Below, in pieces: positions 36,290-46,278 of a stretch of DNA of 64,000 nt. The position numbers and the translations under genes are program-made. The notes under the pieces were generated by a model. The model was not told the origin of the DNA. It did not search any database and was given only the letters and a program-made list of their open reading frames with translations. Source of the DNA: Metabacillus malikii (lineage in GTDB: Bacteria > Bacillota > Bacilli > Bacillales > Bacillaceae); assembly GCF_030813355.1 (NCBI RefSeq), contig NZ_JAUSUD010000005.1, positions 62,001-126,000 on the forward strand, read 5' to 3'. Every line of letters begins with the position of its first letter. The stretch's first letter is position 1.

Positions 36290-36308
36290 AAGAATAATAG
36301 CGCTTACA
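36290..36308 (-). promoter_or_regulatory. possible cre (CcpA) site before sugar-binding protein gene
   Basis: Minus strand TGTAAGCGCTATTATT matches the cre pattern TGWAARCGYTWNCW except at one of the last positions. It lies 28-46 bp before the start codon of the binding-protein gene, a place where CcpA would repress in glucose. Confidence 0.45.
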
Positions 36309-36335
36309 AAACTTAGATTATTTGGGGGGAAAGTT

Positions 36336-37628
36336 ATGAAGAAATTACTTGCACTGTTAATAAGCCTACTCGTTATTACTGCAACAGCCTGTTCTTCAGG
36401 GGAAAAAACAGAAAATGCTTCTGGTGAATCAAAGGATACAAACGAGATAACAGTTTGGGCTTGGGATCCGAATTTTAACATTAAAGCAATGGAACTAGCA
36501 AAAGAAACGTATGCTTCTGAAAATCCAGACCTCAAGATAAAAATAATTGAAAATGCTCAAGATGATATTATTCAAAAGTTAAATACTAGCTTAAGTTCAG
36601 GGACTACTAAAGGTTTACCGAATATCGTTTTAATTGAAGATTATCGTGCGCAAAGCTTCCTACAAGCGTACCCAGACATGTTCCATGAACTGACTGATTC
36701 ATTTAAAGCAGAGGATTTTGCCGATTATAAAATTGCTCCTACCAGCTTAGATGACAAGAACTATGGCCTACCGTTTGATACAGGAGTAACCGGATTATAT
36801 GTAAGAACAGATTATTTAGAGCAAGCAGGATACTCTGTTGAAGATTTACAAAATATTGATTGGGATCAGTACATTGAAATTGGAAAGAAAGTGAAAGAAG
36901 CAACAGGGAAGCATATGTTAACACAAGACCCTAATGATCTTGGGTTAATTCGAATGATGATCCAAACTGCTGGTTCTTGGTATTTAGAAGAAGATGGTGT
37001 CACACCAAACCTTGCGAATAATGAAGCACTTAAAGTAGCGTTTGAAACGTATAAGAAAATCTTAGATGCAGATTTAGTGAAGCCAATATCTGACTGGAGT
37101 CAATTTTTAGCAGGCTTTAACAGCGGTGAGGTTGCTACAGTACCTACTGGTAACTGGATAACGCCATCGATTAAGGCAGAAGCTTCACAATCAGGTAAAT
37201 GGGCAGTGGTACCATTCCCTAAACTACCAGGGATAGCTGATTCGGTTAATGCATCGAATTTAGGTGGAAGCTCATGGTATGTCCTCGATGTACCAGGTAA
37301 AGAAAAGGCTGCAGAATTTCTCGGAAAAACATTTGGTTCAAACGTAGAGTTCTATCAAACGATAAATAAAGAAATCGGTGCAATCGGTACGTACAAACCA
37401 GCAACGGAAGGTGAAGCATACCAAGCTGCTGATGAATATTTTAGTGGCCAAAAAATCATCGCTGATTTTGCGAAATGGACAGAAGAAATTCCACAGGTGA
37501 ACTTCGGCTTACACACGTATGCAATTGAAGATATTCTTGCAGTGGAAGCACAAAATTATATTAAGGATAAAGACCTTGATAAGGCTCTAAAAAACGCTCA
37601 AACACAAGCAGAAACACAAGTGAAGTAG
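36336..37628 (+). CDS. sugar ABC transporter substrate-binding lipoprotein
   Basis: A 430-residue family 1 solute-binding protein. The signal peptide ends in a lipobox near TATAC at residues 16-20, so Cys20 would be lipidated. EITVWAWDPNFNIKAMELAKE starts the mature domain; SQFLAGFNSGEVATVPTGNW and LGGSSWYVLDV are typical of galactoside and oligosaccharide binders. GGGGGG precedes the ATG. It is followed by a hairpin that can reduce read-through, which would keep the binding protein in excess over the permeases. Confidence 0.88.
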   Translation: MKKLLALLISLLVITATACSSGEKTENASGESKDTNEITVWAWDPNFNIKAMELAKETYASENPDLKIKIIENAQDDIIQKLNTSLSSGTTKGLPNIVLIEDYRAQSFLQAYPDMFHELTDSFKAEDFADYKIAPTSLDDKNYGLPFDTGVTGLYVRTDYLEQAGYSVEDLQNIDWDQYIEIGKKVKEATGKHMLTQDPNDLGLIRMMIQTAGSWYLEEDGVTPNLANNEALKVAFETYKKILDADLVKPISDWSQFLAGFNSGEVATVPTGNWITPSIKAEASQSGKWAVVPFPKLPGIADSVNASNLGGSSWYVLDVPGKEKAAEFLGKTFGSNVEFYQTINKEIGAIGTYKPATEGEAYQAADEYFSGQKIIADFAKWTEEIPQVNFGLHTYAIEDILAVEAQNYIKDKDLDKALKNAQTQAETQVK

Positions 37629-37633
37629 TTGAG

Positions 37634-37712
37634 CGAAGCCTCGGATACTCTCTGTCATCTTTATTTAAGTAAAGTGATTACTAATGAGAGTATTACGGGG
37701 CTTTTCTATAAG
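37634..37712 (+). terminator. attenuating hairpin between binding-protein and permease genes
   Basis: AGCCTCGGATACTCTC (from 37635) pairs with GAGAGTATTACGGGGCT (to 37704) with small mismatches, followed by TTTTC. The long loop of about 36 nt makes it moderate in strength. It also argues against a permease start at 37684, inside the hairpin. Confidence 0.6.
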
Positions 37713-37752
37713 ACTAACTAGAAAGAAATTACTAGTTAAGGAGTTGAAGAAA

Positions 37753-38676
37753 GTGCTACCTGCAAAAGCGAACCCACCTGTACAACCGATGAAATCAAGT
37801 AGAAGTTACCGATTAAAAAATACAATAATTGGCTGGTCATTTGTTACTGTGGCAGCTTTGTTAATATTTGTATTTTACTTCTATCCGATGGTTCAGGCTT
37901 TCATTATGTCATTACAGTCCGGCAGAGGAACGAACTTATCATTTGTTGGATTGGAAAACTATGCTCGTTTATTGAAAGACCCAGTATTTTTAACAACAGT
38001 AAAGAATACAGTGATTTATTTAATCATCCAGGTTCCAGTTATGATTATTCTTGCTTTGTTTATATCTGTTTTATTAAATGATAAAGCTTTGAAGTTTAAA
38101 GGATTTTTCCGCACAGCGATTTTCTTGCCGTGTGTAACGTCACTCGTGGCTTATTCCGTTATTTTCAAATATTTATTTGGTCAAGATGGCTTGGTCAACA
38201 TTATGTTAATGAAAATTTCACTTATATCTGAGCCGATTCAATGGCTAACAGACCCTTTTTGGGCAAAAATTACGATAATTATTGCGATAACATGGCGTTG
38301 GACCGGATATAATATGATTTTTTATCTCTCGTCATTGCAAAATATAGACCATTCAATTTACGAAGCAGCCAAAATTGATGGTGCTTCACCTATCCAAACG
38401 TTTTTCAAAATCACGATACCAATGCTAAAACCAATTATTTTATTTACTTCCATTACTTCTACAATTGGTACACTGCAGTTATTTGATGAAGTAATGAATA
38501 TTACAGTGGGTGGACCAGGAAACGCAACAATGACAATCTCGCAATATATTTATAATTTGTCATTTAAATACACTCCGGATTTTGGATATGCGGCAACTGT
38601 TTCGTATGCAATTGTTATTTTAATCGTCATTTTCTCAATCATACAGTTCAGGGTGGCAGGTGATAAAAATGCTTAA
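37753..38676 (+). CDS. sugar ABC transporter permease (MalF type)
   Basis: A 307-residue permease. The frame is open from 37684, but AAGGAG at 37738-37743 lies 9 nt before GTG 37753, which gives MLPAKANPPVQPMKSSRSYRLKNT. Six helices, with the EAA loop YEAAKIDGASPIQTFFKITIPML. It pairs with the next gene. No ATPase gene is in the operon, so the general MsmX-type ATPase is probably shared. Confidence 0.88.
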   Translation: MLPAKANPPVQPMKSSRSYRLKNTIIGWSFVTVAALLIFVFYFYPMVQAFIMSLQSGRGTNLSFVGLENYARLLKDPVFLTTVKNTVIYLIIQVPVMIILALFISVLLNDKALKFKGFFRTAIFLPCVTSLVAYSVIFKYLFGQDGLVNIMLMKISLISEPIQWLTDPFWAKITIIIAITWRWTGYNMIFYLSSLQNIDHSIYEAAKIDGASPIQTFFKITIPMLKPIILFTSITSTIGTLQLFDEVMNITVGGPGNATMTISQYIYNLSFKYTPDFGYAATVSYAIVILIVIFSIIQFRVAGDKNA

Positions 38677-39487
38677 AAAGGTATTTGGTTATGGATTTCT
38701 ATCGATTGCAGCGATCGTGTCAATTTTTCCATTTTTATGGATGATCATTAGTGCAACGAATAAATCAGTTGATGTCACAAAAGGCAGGTTATTACCAGGA
38801 AGTCACTTTTTAGAGAATTTAAAAAATTTATTAGATACGGTCGACTTAGTTCCGGCTCTAATAAACTCAGCGAAAATTTCCATTATAACAACTTTACTTG
38901 GGATGCTCATTGCTTCCTTGGCGGGCTATGGATTTGAAATATATAAAAGTAGGGCAAAGGACATCTTATTTAACTTTCTGTTGCTTTCAATGATGATTCC
39001 ATTTGCAGCGCTAATGGTTCCTTTATTCAGGATGTTTGGAACAGTCTCACAAACGATGCCGTTCATCGGAATCGATACGATTGGTGCAGTTATTATACCA
39101 ACTGTTACGACAGCCTTCCTGATTTTTTTCTTTCGTCAAAGTACGAAGATGTTTCCAAAGGACATCCTTGAAGCAGGTAGAATAGATGGTTTAACAGAAT
39201 TAGGTGTGTTTTTTAGAATCTATATCCCAACGATGAAAACAACCTATGCTGCAGCAGCGATTATTACGTTTATGGCAAGTTGGAACAGCTACTTATGGCC
39301 CCTTGTTGTGCTGCAATCGCCAGAAAATCAAACGATTCCTTTGCTGATATCAGTACTAGGCTCAAGCTACTCACCTGACTTTGGTGTTATTATGACTGCA
39401 ATTGCCATTGCAACATTGCCAGCAGCGATTATATTCTTCATTATGCAAAAGCATTTTGTAGCTGGAATGATGGGATCTGTAAAATAA
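38669..39487 (+). CDS. sugar ABC transporter permease (MalG type)
   Basis: A 272-residue permease with six helices and EAA loop LEAGRIDGLTELGVFFRIYIPTM. GGCAGGTGAT before the ATG at 38669 lies inside the end of the previous gene; the genes overlap by 8 bp. GTG at 38660 is an alternative. It completes the transmembrane channel for the galactoside taken up by the lipoprotein at 36336. Confidence 0.88.
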   Translation: MLKKVFGYGFLSIAAIVSIFPFLWMIISATNKSVDVTKGRLLPGSHFLENLKNLLDTVDLVPALINSAKISIITTLLGMLIASLAGYGFEIYKSRAKDILFNFLLLSMMIPFAALMVPLFRMFGTVSQTMPFIGIDTIGAVIIPTVTTAFLIFFFRQSTKMFPKDILEAGRIDGLTELGVFFRIYIPTMKTTYAAAAIITFMASWNSYLWPLVVLQSPENQTIPLLISVLGSSYSPDFGVIMTAIAIATLPAAIIFFIMQKHFVAGMMGSVK

Positions 39488-39522
39488 GTTATCGAAAGTT
39501 AGTACAAGACATATGCTTTTGT

Positions 39523-39575
39523 AGGAGGTCCAGTTAGCTTTAGTGAAAGCAGTTTGGGTCTCCTCCAATTTTATT
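39523..39575 (+). terminator. terminator after permease genes
   Basis: GGAGGTCCAG at about 39523 pairs imperfectly with GGGTCTCCTCC near 39555-39565 around an AGCTTTAGTGAAAGC stem, followed by AATTTTA. It may let the glycosidases be controlled separately. Confidence 0.55.
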
Positions 39576-39644
39576 AAACCTATAATATATAATTTTCAAC
39601 AAGGGGATTAATCATAATAAAAGTAGATAAGGAGTGTACTAGAT

Positions 39645-42600
39645 ATGAAAACGTCACCAGGCTTAAACTGGCTTACGGATATAAGTGTGTTTGCTGTAGG
39701 TCGTCTTCCGGCCCATTCTGATCATTATTACTACACGTCCATGGATGAGGCACGCGAAGGTGTACCAATGCAATTACGTACATATTTAAATGGAGAATGG
39801 AAATTTGCCTACAGTGTTAATCCACAGCAGCGACCTGCTAATTTTTTTGAAACAGCCTATTCATGTGTTGGGTGGGAAAATATTACTGTGCCCGGTCATA
39901 TTCAACTCCAAGGCTATGGGCAGCCTCAATATGTTAATACGATGTATCCGTGGGATGGGCATTACGAAATTCGTCCACCTGAAATACCATCAGACCATAA
40001 CCCTGTTGGAAGTTATGTAAAGTATTTCAATGTTTCTGAGAATATGCAAAATAGACCTGTCTACATTTCGTTTCAAGGGGTAGAATCGGCATTTTACGTA
40101 TGGTTAAATGGAGAATTTGTTGGTTATAGTGAAGACTCCTTTACACCTGCAGAATTTGATTTAACTCCTTTCTTAAATGATGGAGAGAATAAACTTGCTG
40201 TTGAAGTTTATCAACGGAGTTCTGGAAGTTGGCTGGAAGACCAAGACTTTTGGAGGTTCTCCGGTATTTTCCGCGATGTATACCTCTATACTGTTCCTGA
40301 AATTCACGTGAATGATATTCATGTTCGTCCTGAATTAGATTCAACTTTTACGAAAGGGTTGCTAACTGTAGATTTAAAGGTGCAAGGAAATGAACCTACA
40401 AAAATTGCTGCTGAATTAGTCGATGACAAAGGAAATGTCATCCAAATAGCTTATGCTGAAAAGAACGAGAGTAAGTGGTCGATTAAAATGCATGTTGACA
40501 AGCCTGCCCTTTGGAGTGCAGAAAATCCATATTTATATAGATTGTATGTAAAATTATATAACGCTTCTGGGAATCTCGTGGAGGTCGTACCCCAAAAGTT
40601 AGGGTTTAGAAGATTTGAGCTTATTGATAACATAATGTGTCTTAATGGCGAGCGGATCGTATTCAAAGGTGTTAATCGACATGAATTCAACCCTCGCCGC
40701 GGTCGTGCGATTACAAAAGAAGACATGCTTTGGGATATTCAAACATTGAAGCGTCATAATATCAATGCTGTCCGAACTTCTCATTATCCGAATCAGAGCT
40801 ATTGGTATGAGCTATGTGATGAATATGGTGTATACGTTATAGATGAAATGAATTTAGAAACACATGGTTCTTGGCAGAAGCTTGGGAAAGTCGAGCCGTC
40901 TTGGAATATTCCCGGTAATAAACTTGAATGGGAACCAATTGTCATGGACAGGGCAATTTCAATGGTAGAGCGCGATAAAAACCACCCATCGATATTAATA
41001 TGGTCATGTGGAAATGAATCCTATGCTGGTGAAGTCATTTTAAATGTTTCAAAATATTTTAAACGTGCTGACCCAAGCAGACTTGTCCATTATGAGGGTG
41101 TATTCCATAATCGTGATTATGATGATACAAGTGATATGGAAAGCCGTATGTATGCAAAACCGAGCGATATCGAGAAATATTTAAATGAAAATCCTAAAAA
41201 ACCTTACATCAGTTGCGAGTATATGCACGCAATGGGCAATTCATTAGGCGGCATGTACAAATACACAGAATTAGAACAAAAATACCCAATGTATCAGGGT
41301 GGATTCATTTGGGATTATATTGACCAATCGATTTATAAGAAGGACCGTTACGGCAACGAATATCTTGCGTATGGTGGTGATTTTGGTGACCGTCCAACTG
41401 ACTACGGCTTCTGTACAAATGGCATCGTGTATGCAAACCGTAAACTTTCACCAAAAATGCAGGAAGTGAAATTTTTATATCAAGATTTTAAATTAATTCC
41501 TGACCAAACTGGTGTGACAATCAATAATGAAAGCTTGTTTACGAATACTGCTGATTATGAGCTTGAGTATGTATTGTTTTATGAAGGAAATGAACTGTAT
41601 AGAAATACGCTAGTTGCCGATGTTGAACCACAGAGTGTAGGAAGGTTTGAATTTATATTGCCGGCTGATTATAAACAAAAAAGCGGTGAGTACTGCATCC
41701 ATACTTCTCTAAAGTTAAAGGATAGAAATATATGGGCAGAATCAGGATATGAAATAGCTTTCGGTCAATATGTGTTTCAAGTCGGGACAAGTGAAATCGC
41801 CTTAGGTAGTGGGCATTTACGTGTTGTTCAAGGTGACGTTAATATTGGTGTACACGGCAAGGATTTCATCGTTATGTTCTCAAAGTCAGTAGGAAGCTTG
41901 GTGTCCTTAAACTACGCAGGAAGAGAAATGATTTCAACGCCACCGGCGCCATTGTTCTGGAGAGCAACAACTGATAATGATCGTGGTTACTCTCAAGGGT
42001 TTGATTCTGGTCAATGGTATGCAGCAAGTTTGGCAAGGAAGTGTGTAAATATAGAACTTGAAGAGGAAATAGATAGAGTTAGCATTACGTTCACATATAA
42101 ATTCTCAATTAACGATGATATTGAGGTTAAGACGACATACACAGTTAACCCTGATGGCAGTGTCCACGTGAAGTCTTCATATTTTGGTACTAAGAATTTA
42201 CCGAATATGCCGATTTTTGCACTATCTTTCAAGGTACCTGCTGAATATAATCAACTTGATTGGTATGCGCTAGGCCCAGAAGAAAATTATTCAGACCGTG
42301 CAATGGGGGCAAAATTAACAACGTTTAAAAATCATGTAGCAGATAATCTATCAGAATATGTTATGCCACAGGAGTCTGGTAATCGAACTGGAGTCCGACG
42401 CGTCAGTGTAACGAATCAAGATGGATACGGAATGAAAATTTCAGCAGTGACAGAAAAGTTAGAATGTAACTTTAGTCCATACACTGCCTTTGAGCTTGAA
42501 AATGCCCAGCATATTTATGAACTTCCAAATGTCCACTATACAGTCGTTACGATTGCGGGCAAACAGATGGGAGTCGGTGGTGATGATAGTTGGGGTGCAC

Positions 42601-42671
42601 CCGTTCACGAGGAACACCTCATTAAAGCGGACCAAAATATAGAATTTGAATGTTTGATACAAAGAGTATAG
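39645..42671 (+). CDS. lacZ: beta-galactosidase, glycoside hydrolase family 2 (LacZ type)
   Basis: A 1008-residue cytoplasmic enzyme that hydrolyses beta-galactosides such as lactose. The five-domain LacZ plan is complete: N-terminal sugar-binding domain with RTYLNGEWKF, two immunoglobulin-like domains, the TIM barrel with FKGVNRHEFNPRRGRAIT, and a C-terminal beta-sandwich. Glu458 (SCGNES) is the acid/base and Glu525 (SCEYMHAMGNS) the nucleophile. Length equals that of typical GH2 LacZ. AAGGAG precedes the ATG. With the alpha-galactosidase it points to use of plant galactosides or galactans. Confidence 0.93.
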   Translation: MKTSPGLNWLTDISVFAVGRLPAHSDHYYYTSMDEAREGVPMQLRTYLNGEWKFAYSVNPQQRPANFFETAYSCVGWENITVPGHIQLQGYGQPQYVNTMYPWDGHYEIRPPEIPSDHNPVGSYVKYFNVSENMQNRPVYISFQGVESAFYVWLNGEFVGYSEDSFTPAEFDLTPFLNDGENKLAVEVYQRSSGSWLEDQDFWRFSGIFRDVYLYTVPEIHVNDIHVRPELDSTFTKGLLTVDLKVQGNEPTKIAAELVDDKGNVIQIAYAEKNESKWSIKMHVDKPALWSAENPYLYRLYVKLYNASGNLVEVVPQKLGFRRFELIDNIMCLNGERIVFKGVNRHEFNPRRGRAITKEDMLWDIQTLKRHNINAVRTSHYPNQSYWYELCDEYGVYVIDEMNLETHGSWQKLGKVEPSWNIPGNKLEWEPIVMDRAISMVERDKNHPSILIWSCGNESYAGEVILNVSKYFKRADPSRLVHYEGVFHNRDYDDTSDMESRMYAKPSDIEKYLNENPKKPYISCEYMHAMGNSLGGMYKYTELEQKYPMYQGGFIWDYIDQSIYKKDRYGNEYLAYGGDFGDRPTDYGFCTNGIVYANRKLSPKMQEVKFLYQDFKLIPDQTGVTINNESLFTNTADYELEYVLFYEGNELYRNTLVADVEPQSVGRFEFILPADYKQKSGEYCIHTSLKLKDRNIWAESGYEIAFGQYVFQVGTSEIALGSGHLRVVQGDVNIGVHGKDFIVMFSKSVGSLVSLNYAGREMISTPPAPLFWRATTDNDRGYSQGFDSGQWYAASLARKCVNIELEEEIDRVSITFTYKFSINDDIEVKTTYTVNPDGSVHVKSSYFGTKNLPNMPIFALSFKVPAEYNQLDWYALGPEENYSDRAMGAKLTTFKNHVADNLSEYVMPQESGNRTGVRRVSVTNQDGYGMKISAVTEKLECNFSPYTAFELENAQHIYELPNVHYTVVTIAGKQMGVGGDDSWGAPVHEEHLIKADQNIEFECLIQRV

Positions 42672-42765
42672 GAGTTTGAAGATGACTCTAAGTGTTTGCC
42701 TATGGGGTCAGGCACTTTGGTTTTAGGTCATCTTCATAGATAATTTTTAGTAAGGGTGAAGTTTG

Positions 42766-44994
42766 ATGTTAATATATATGGATTCTGAAAAATTGCAATT
42801 TAACTTAACGAACGGTAAAATTAGCTACATTTTTCATGTGATGAAAAATGGTCAGCTAGGACATCTATACTTTGGAAAGGCGCTACGTAACAGAGCAGAC
42901 TTTTCTCATTTACAAGCTTATGATATACCGACTGCAGCTAGTTGCCATATATATGAGGATGACCCGGCATTCAATTTAGAAACATTAAGACAGGAATATC
43001 CGACTTATGGAAACTCAGATTTTAGAGAACCTGCGATTAGTGTTGGAAGAGAAAACAGTGCACATGTTCCAAAATTCATTTATGATTCTTATAAAATAAT
43101 AGAAGGAAAACCACTGTTGAAAGGGTTACCTAGTACTTATTCTAATGACCAAGAGGATGCAACTACACTCCAAATCAATTTAAAGGATGAATATCTTAAA
43201 GCTGAATTACAGTTATCCTATACAATATTTCGTGACAAACCAGCTATTACAAGAAGTGCTTCCTTGAAAAATACTGGCAGTGAAGAACTAGTGATTGACC
43301 GTATCATGAGTGCTGCCCTCGACTTCCAAGATAAAGAATTCATCTTAACCCATCTTGGAGGCGCATGGGCACGTGAACGCTATATTAAGGAACGCAATCT
43401 TGAAATGGGAATTCAATCAATATCTAGTTTGCGTGGTGCAAGTTCACATCAGCATAATCCGTTCATGGCATTAAGAAGACCTTATGCGACTGAGCATACT
43501 GGTGAGGTATATGGATTTAACCTTGTATATAGCAGTAATTTTATGATGCAGGTAGAAGTAGACCACTATGATGTGGCAAGATTAATGGCAGGGATTCATC
43601 CATTTGGATTTAAGTGGTACCTTAAAGCTGAGGAGTCTTTTCAAACACCTGAAGTCGTTATGGTTTATTCTGATAAAGGGTTAAATGGGATGAGTCAAGC
43701 CTTCCATCGGCTTTACCGGGATAATTTAATCCCAAAACAGTGGCGAGATGCAGATCGCCCAATCTTAATTAATAATTGGGAAGCTACTTATTTTAATTTT
43801 AATGAGGAAAAACTCGTTAATATTGCTGCTTCTGCCAATGAACTAGGTATTGAAATGCTCGTCCTTGATGACGGTTGGTTTGGAAAGAGAAATGATGATA
43901 CGTCATCACTAGGAGATTGGGATGTTGACTTAAACAAGCTCCCGAATGGATTGGAAAGCTTAGCTAAAAGGATTTCAAAGACGGGAATGAAATTTGGTCT
44001 ATGGTTTGAACCAGAGATGATTAGCCCGAATAGTGAGCTATATCGAAATCACCCGGACTGGGCTGTTGGCTTTTCAGACCAGCATCGAACGTTAGGAAGA
44101 AATCAGCTCGTACTTGACTTTTCAAGAGCGGATATTGTGGATTATTTGTATGACAAGATGTCCAGTATTATTAAACAAACAAATCTTTCGTATATTAAAT
44201 GGGATATGAATCGTTATATTACTGAGCCGTTTTCAGAGAATCTTTCGGCAAAGAATCAGGGGGAGTTTTTTCATCGTTATATTTTAGGAGTATATTCTCT
44301 TTATGAACGATTAACAAAGGAATTCCCTCATGTCCTGTTTGAATCTTGTGCAGGTGGTGGCGGTCGTTTTGACCCTGGTTTGTTATATTATGCACCACAA
44401 ACGTGGACAAGTGATAATACGGATGCAGTTGAAAGGTTAAAGATTCAATATGGCACTTCTTATGCGTATCCACTATATAGTATGGGTTCACATGTATCTG
44501 CCGTTCCAAATCATCAAACATATAGGGAAACGCCACTTGAGACTAGAGCAAATACCGCATATTTTGGAACTTTTGGTTATGAACTTGACCCATTAACCTT
44601 ATCAGAAGAAGAGCGGATAATGGTTAAGGAACAGGTGGTATTCTATAAGAAGTTCCGACAATTGATACGCGAAGGTGACTTTATTCGTCTATTAAGTCCT
44701 TTCTCTAATAATGAAACTGCTTGGATTGTAGTTAGCCGAGACCAAACAGAGGCATTAGTAGGCTACTATAAAGTTCTGGCAACACCAAATAGCAGGAAAC
44801 AGCAAACATTAACATTAAGCGGATTGGCAGAAGATAGATTGTATGAGATTGAGGGACGAACATATTATGGAGATGAACTAATGCAGGTCGGTTTGCAATT
44901 GCCTACAGAGTTTAATGGTGTAAATCATTCTTCTTCAAAGCGAAGAGGAGACTTCCAATCTCATGTGTTTTACCTGAAAAGCATAGAGAATTAA
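42766..44994 (+). CDS. alpha-galactosidase, glycoside hydrolase family 36
   Basis: A 742-residue cytoplasmic enzyme acting on raffinose-family sugars and melibiose. The N-terminal beta-sandwich precedes the TIM barrel; LVLDDGWFGKRNDD and GLWFEPEMISP are family motifs. Asp480 in KWDMNRY is the nucleophile and Asp550 in TSDNTDA the acid/base, within two residues of the positions known from Geobacillus enzymes. ATG 42766 follows GGGTGAAG; a TTG directly before it is an alternative start. It lies 94 bp after lacZ on the same strand. Confidence 0.93.
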   Translation: MLIYMDSEKLQFNLTNGKISYIFHVMKNGQLGHLYFGKALRNRADFSHLQAYDIPTAASCHIYEDDPAFNLETLRQEYPTYGNSDFREPAISVGRENSAHVPKFIYDSYKIIEGKPLLKGLPSTYSNDQEDATTLQINLKDEYLKAELQLSYTIFRDKPAITRSASLKNTGSEELVIDRIMSAALDFQDKEFILTHLGGAWARERYIKERNLEMGIQSISSLRGASSHQHNPFMALRRPYATEHTGEVYGFNLVYSSNFMMQVEVDHYDVARLMAGIHPFGFKWYLKAEESFQTPEVVMVYSDKGLNGMSQAFHRLYRDNLIPKQWRDADRPILINNWEATYFNFNEEKLVNIAASANELGIEMLVLDDGWFGKRNDDTSSLGDWDVDLNKLPNGLESLAKRISKTGMKFGLWFEPEMISPNSELYRNHPDWAVGFSDQHRTLGRNQLVLDFSRADIVDYLYDKMSSIIKQTNLSYIKWDMNRYITEPFSENLSAKNQGEFFHRYILGVYSLYERLTKEFPHVLFESCAGGGGRFDPGLLYYAPQTWTSDNTDAVERLKIQYGTSYAYPLYSMGSHVSAVPNHQTYRETPLETRANTAYFGTFGYELDPLTLSEEERIMVKEQVVFYKKFRQLIREGDFIRLLSPFSNNETAWIVVSRDQTEALVGYYKVLATPNSRKQQTLTLSGLAEDRLYEIEGRTYYGDELMQVGLQLPTEFNGVNHSSSKRRGDFQSHVFYLKSIEN

Positions 44995-45009
44995 TGTTTT
45001 TTTCTTACT

Positions 45010-45046
45010 AAAAAGAGCGGTTGCTTCAATGAACTGCTCTTTTTAT
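45010..45046 (+). terminator. terminator after alpha-galactosidase gene
   Basis: AAAAAGAGC and GCTCTTTTT pair over 9 bp around a TTGCTTCAATGAA-containing loop, 16 bp after the stop codon. Confidence 0.85.
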
Positions 45047-45063
45047 AGTCTAATCCAGGATAT

Positions 45064-45101
45064 TATAAAATTCTTCTACTGTGGATATGCACTTTGACAT
45101 C
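45064..45101. repeat. left half of interspersed repeat split by tandem array
   Basis: Starts TATAAAATTCTTCTACTGTG and continues to TTTGACATCG, matching 16917-16955 closely. The homology stops exactly where the tandem array begins; the right half resumes at about 46195. Confidence 0.7.
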
Positions 45102-46158
45102 GGGTAATTAGAGTGCTGTTATTTTACCGATTTCACGTTTTCTCTACCTCTACGGGCAATTAGAGTGCTGCTAATATACCGTTGTGTTGATTTATCTATT
45201 TCTACGGTTAATTAGAATGCTGTTAATTTACCGTTGTGTGGTTTTTCTAGTTCTATGGGTAATTAGAGTGCTGTTATTTTACCGTGTTCACGTTTTCTCT
45301 ACCTCTACGGGCAATTAGAATGCTGCAATTTTACCGTTGTGTTGATTTATCTAGTTCTACGGTTAATTAGAGCGCTGCTAATTTACCGTTGTGTTGATTT
45401 ATCTATTACTACGGTTAATTAGAGTGCTGCTAATTTACCGTTGTGTTGATTTATCTATTACTACGGTTAATTAGAATGCTGTTAATTTACCGTTGTGTGG
45501 TTTTTCTAGTTCTACGGGTAATTAGAGTGCTGCTAATTTACCGTTGTGTTGATTTATCTATTACTACGGTTAATTAGAATGCTGCTAATTTACCGTTGTG
45601 TTGATTTATCTATTACTACGGTTAATTAGAATGCTGCTAATTTACCGTTGTGTTGATTTATCTATTACTACGGTTAATTAGAATGCTGCTAATTTACCGT
45701 TGTGTTGATTTATCGAGTTCTACGGTTAATTAGAATGCTGCTAATTTACCGTTGTGTGGTTTTTCTAGTTCTATGGGTAATTAGACTACTGTTAATTTAC
45801 CGTGTTCACGTTCTCTCTACCTCTACGGGCAATTAGAATGCTGCTAATTTACCGTTGTGTGGTTTTTCTAGTTCTATGGGTAATTAGAGTGCTGTTATTT
45901 TACCGTGTTCACGTTTTCTCTATCTCTACGGGTAATTAGAGTGCTGTTAATTTACCGTTGTGTTGATTTATCGAGTTCTACGGTTAATTAGAATGCTGCT
46001 AATTTACCGTTGTGTGGTTTTTCTAGTTCTATGGGTAATTAGAGTGCTGTTATTTTACCGTGTTCACGTTTTCTCTACCTCTACGGGCAATTAGAATGCT
46101 GCAATTTTACCGTTGTGTTGATTTATCTAGTTCTATGGTTAATTAGAGCGCTGCTATT
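45102..46158. repeat. tandem array, about 21 units of 51-52 bp, each with a palindromic core
   Basis: Each unit has a core of 28-29 bp, CGGTTAATTAG, a 6-7 nt centre (AATGCTG or AGTGCTG), CTAATTTACCG, whose arms pair over 10-11 bp, then a 22-24 bp linker. The linkers are of only three kinds: TTGTGTTGATTTATCTA-, TTGTGTGGTTTTTCTAG- and GTTCACGTTTTCTCTAC-type. There are about 20 full units and a partial one. 52 is not a multiple of three and no long frame exists. The array fills the middle of an interspersed repeat. The linkers repeat, so this is not a CRISPR. One unit is nearly five helical turns, which would put all cores on one face of the DNA. Confidence 0.9.
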
Positions 46159-46194
46159 TTCTTATATAGTCGAAAATGTACATGCTTATCTTTT

Positions 46195-46278
46195 CATTTA
46201 TAGACTAAGAACGTCTTTTATCATTAGCGTCTTATTTTCACTAGGCTGAACAGGCGCCCTGAGCTTTTGTTCTTGTTA
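46195..46278. repeat. right half of interspersed repeat split by tandem array
   Basis: Contains AGCGTCTTATTTTCACTAG and GCTGAACAGGCGCC and ends GAGCTTTTGTTCTT, aligned with 17000-17073 of the intact copy. Together with 45064-45101 it makes one disrupted element. Confidence 0.65.

Noticed and set aside
45102-46158. CRISPR array
   Set aside because: Repeats are palindromic and regularly spaced, but the linkers are themselves repeated (three types) and the cores vary; no cas genes are near.
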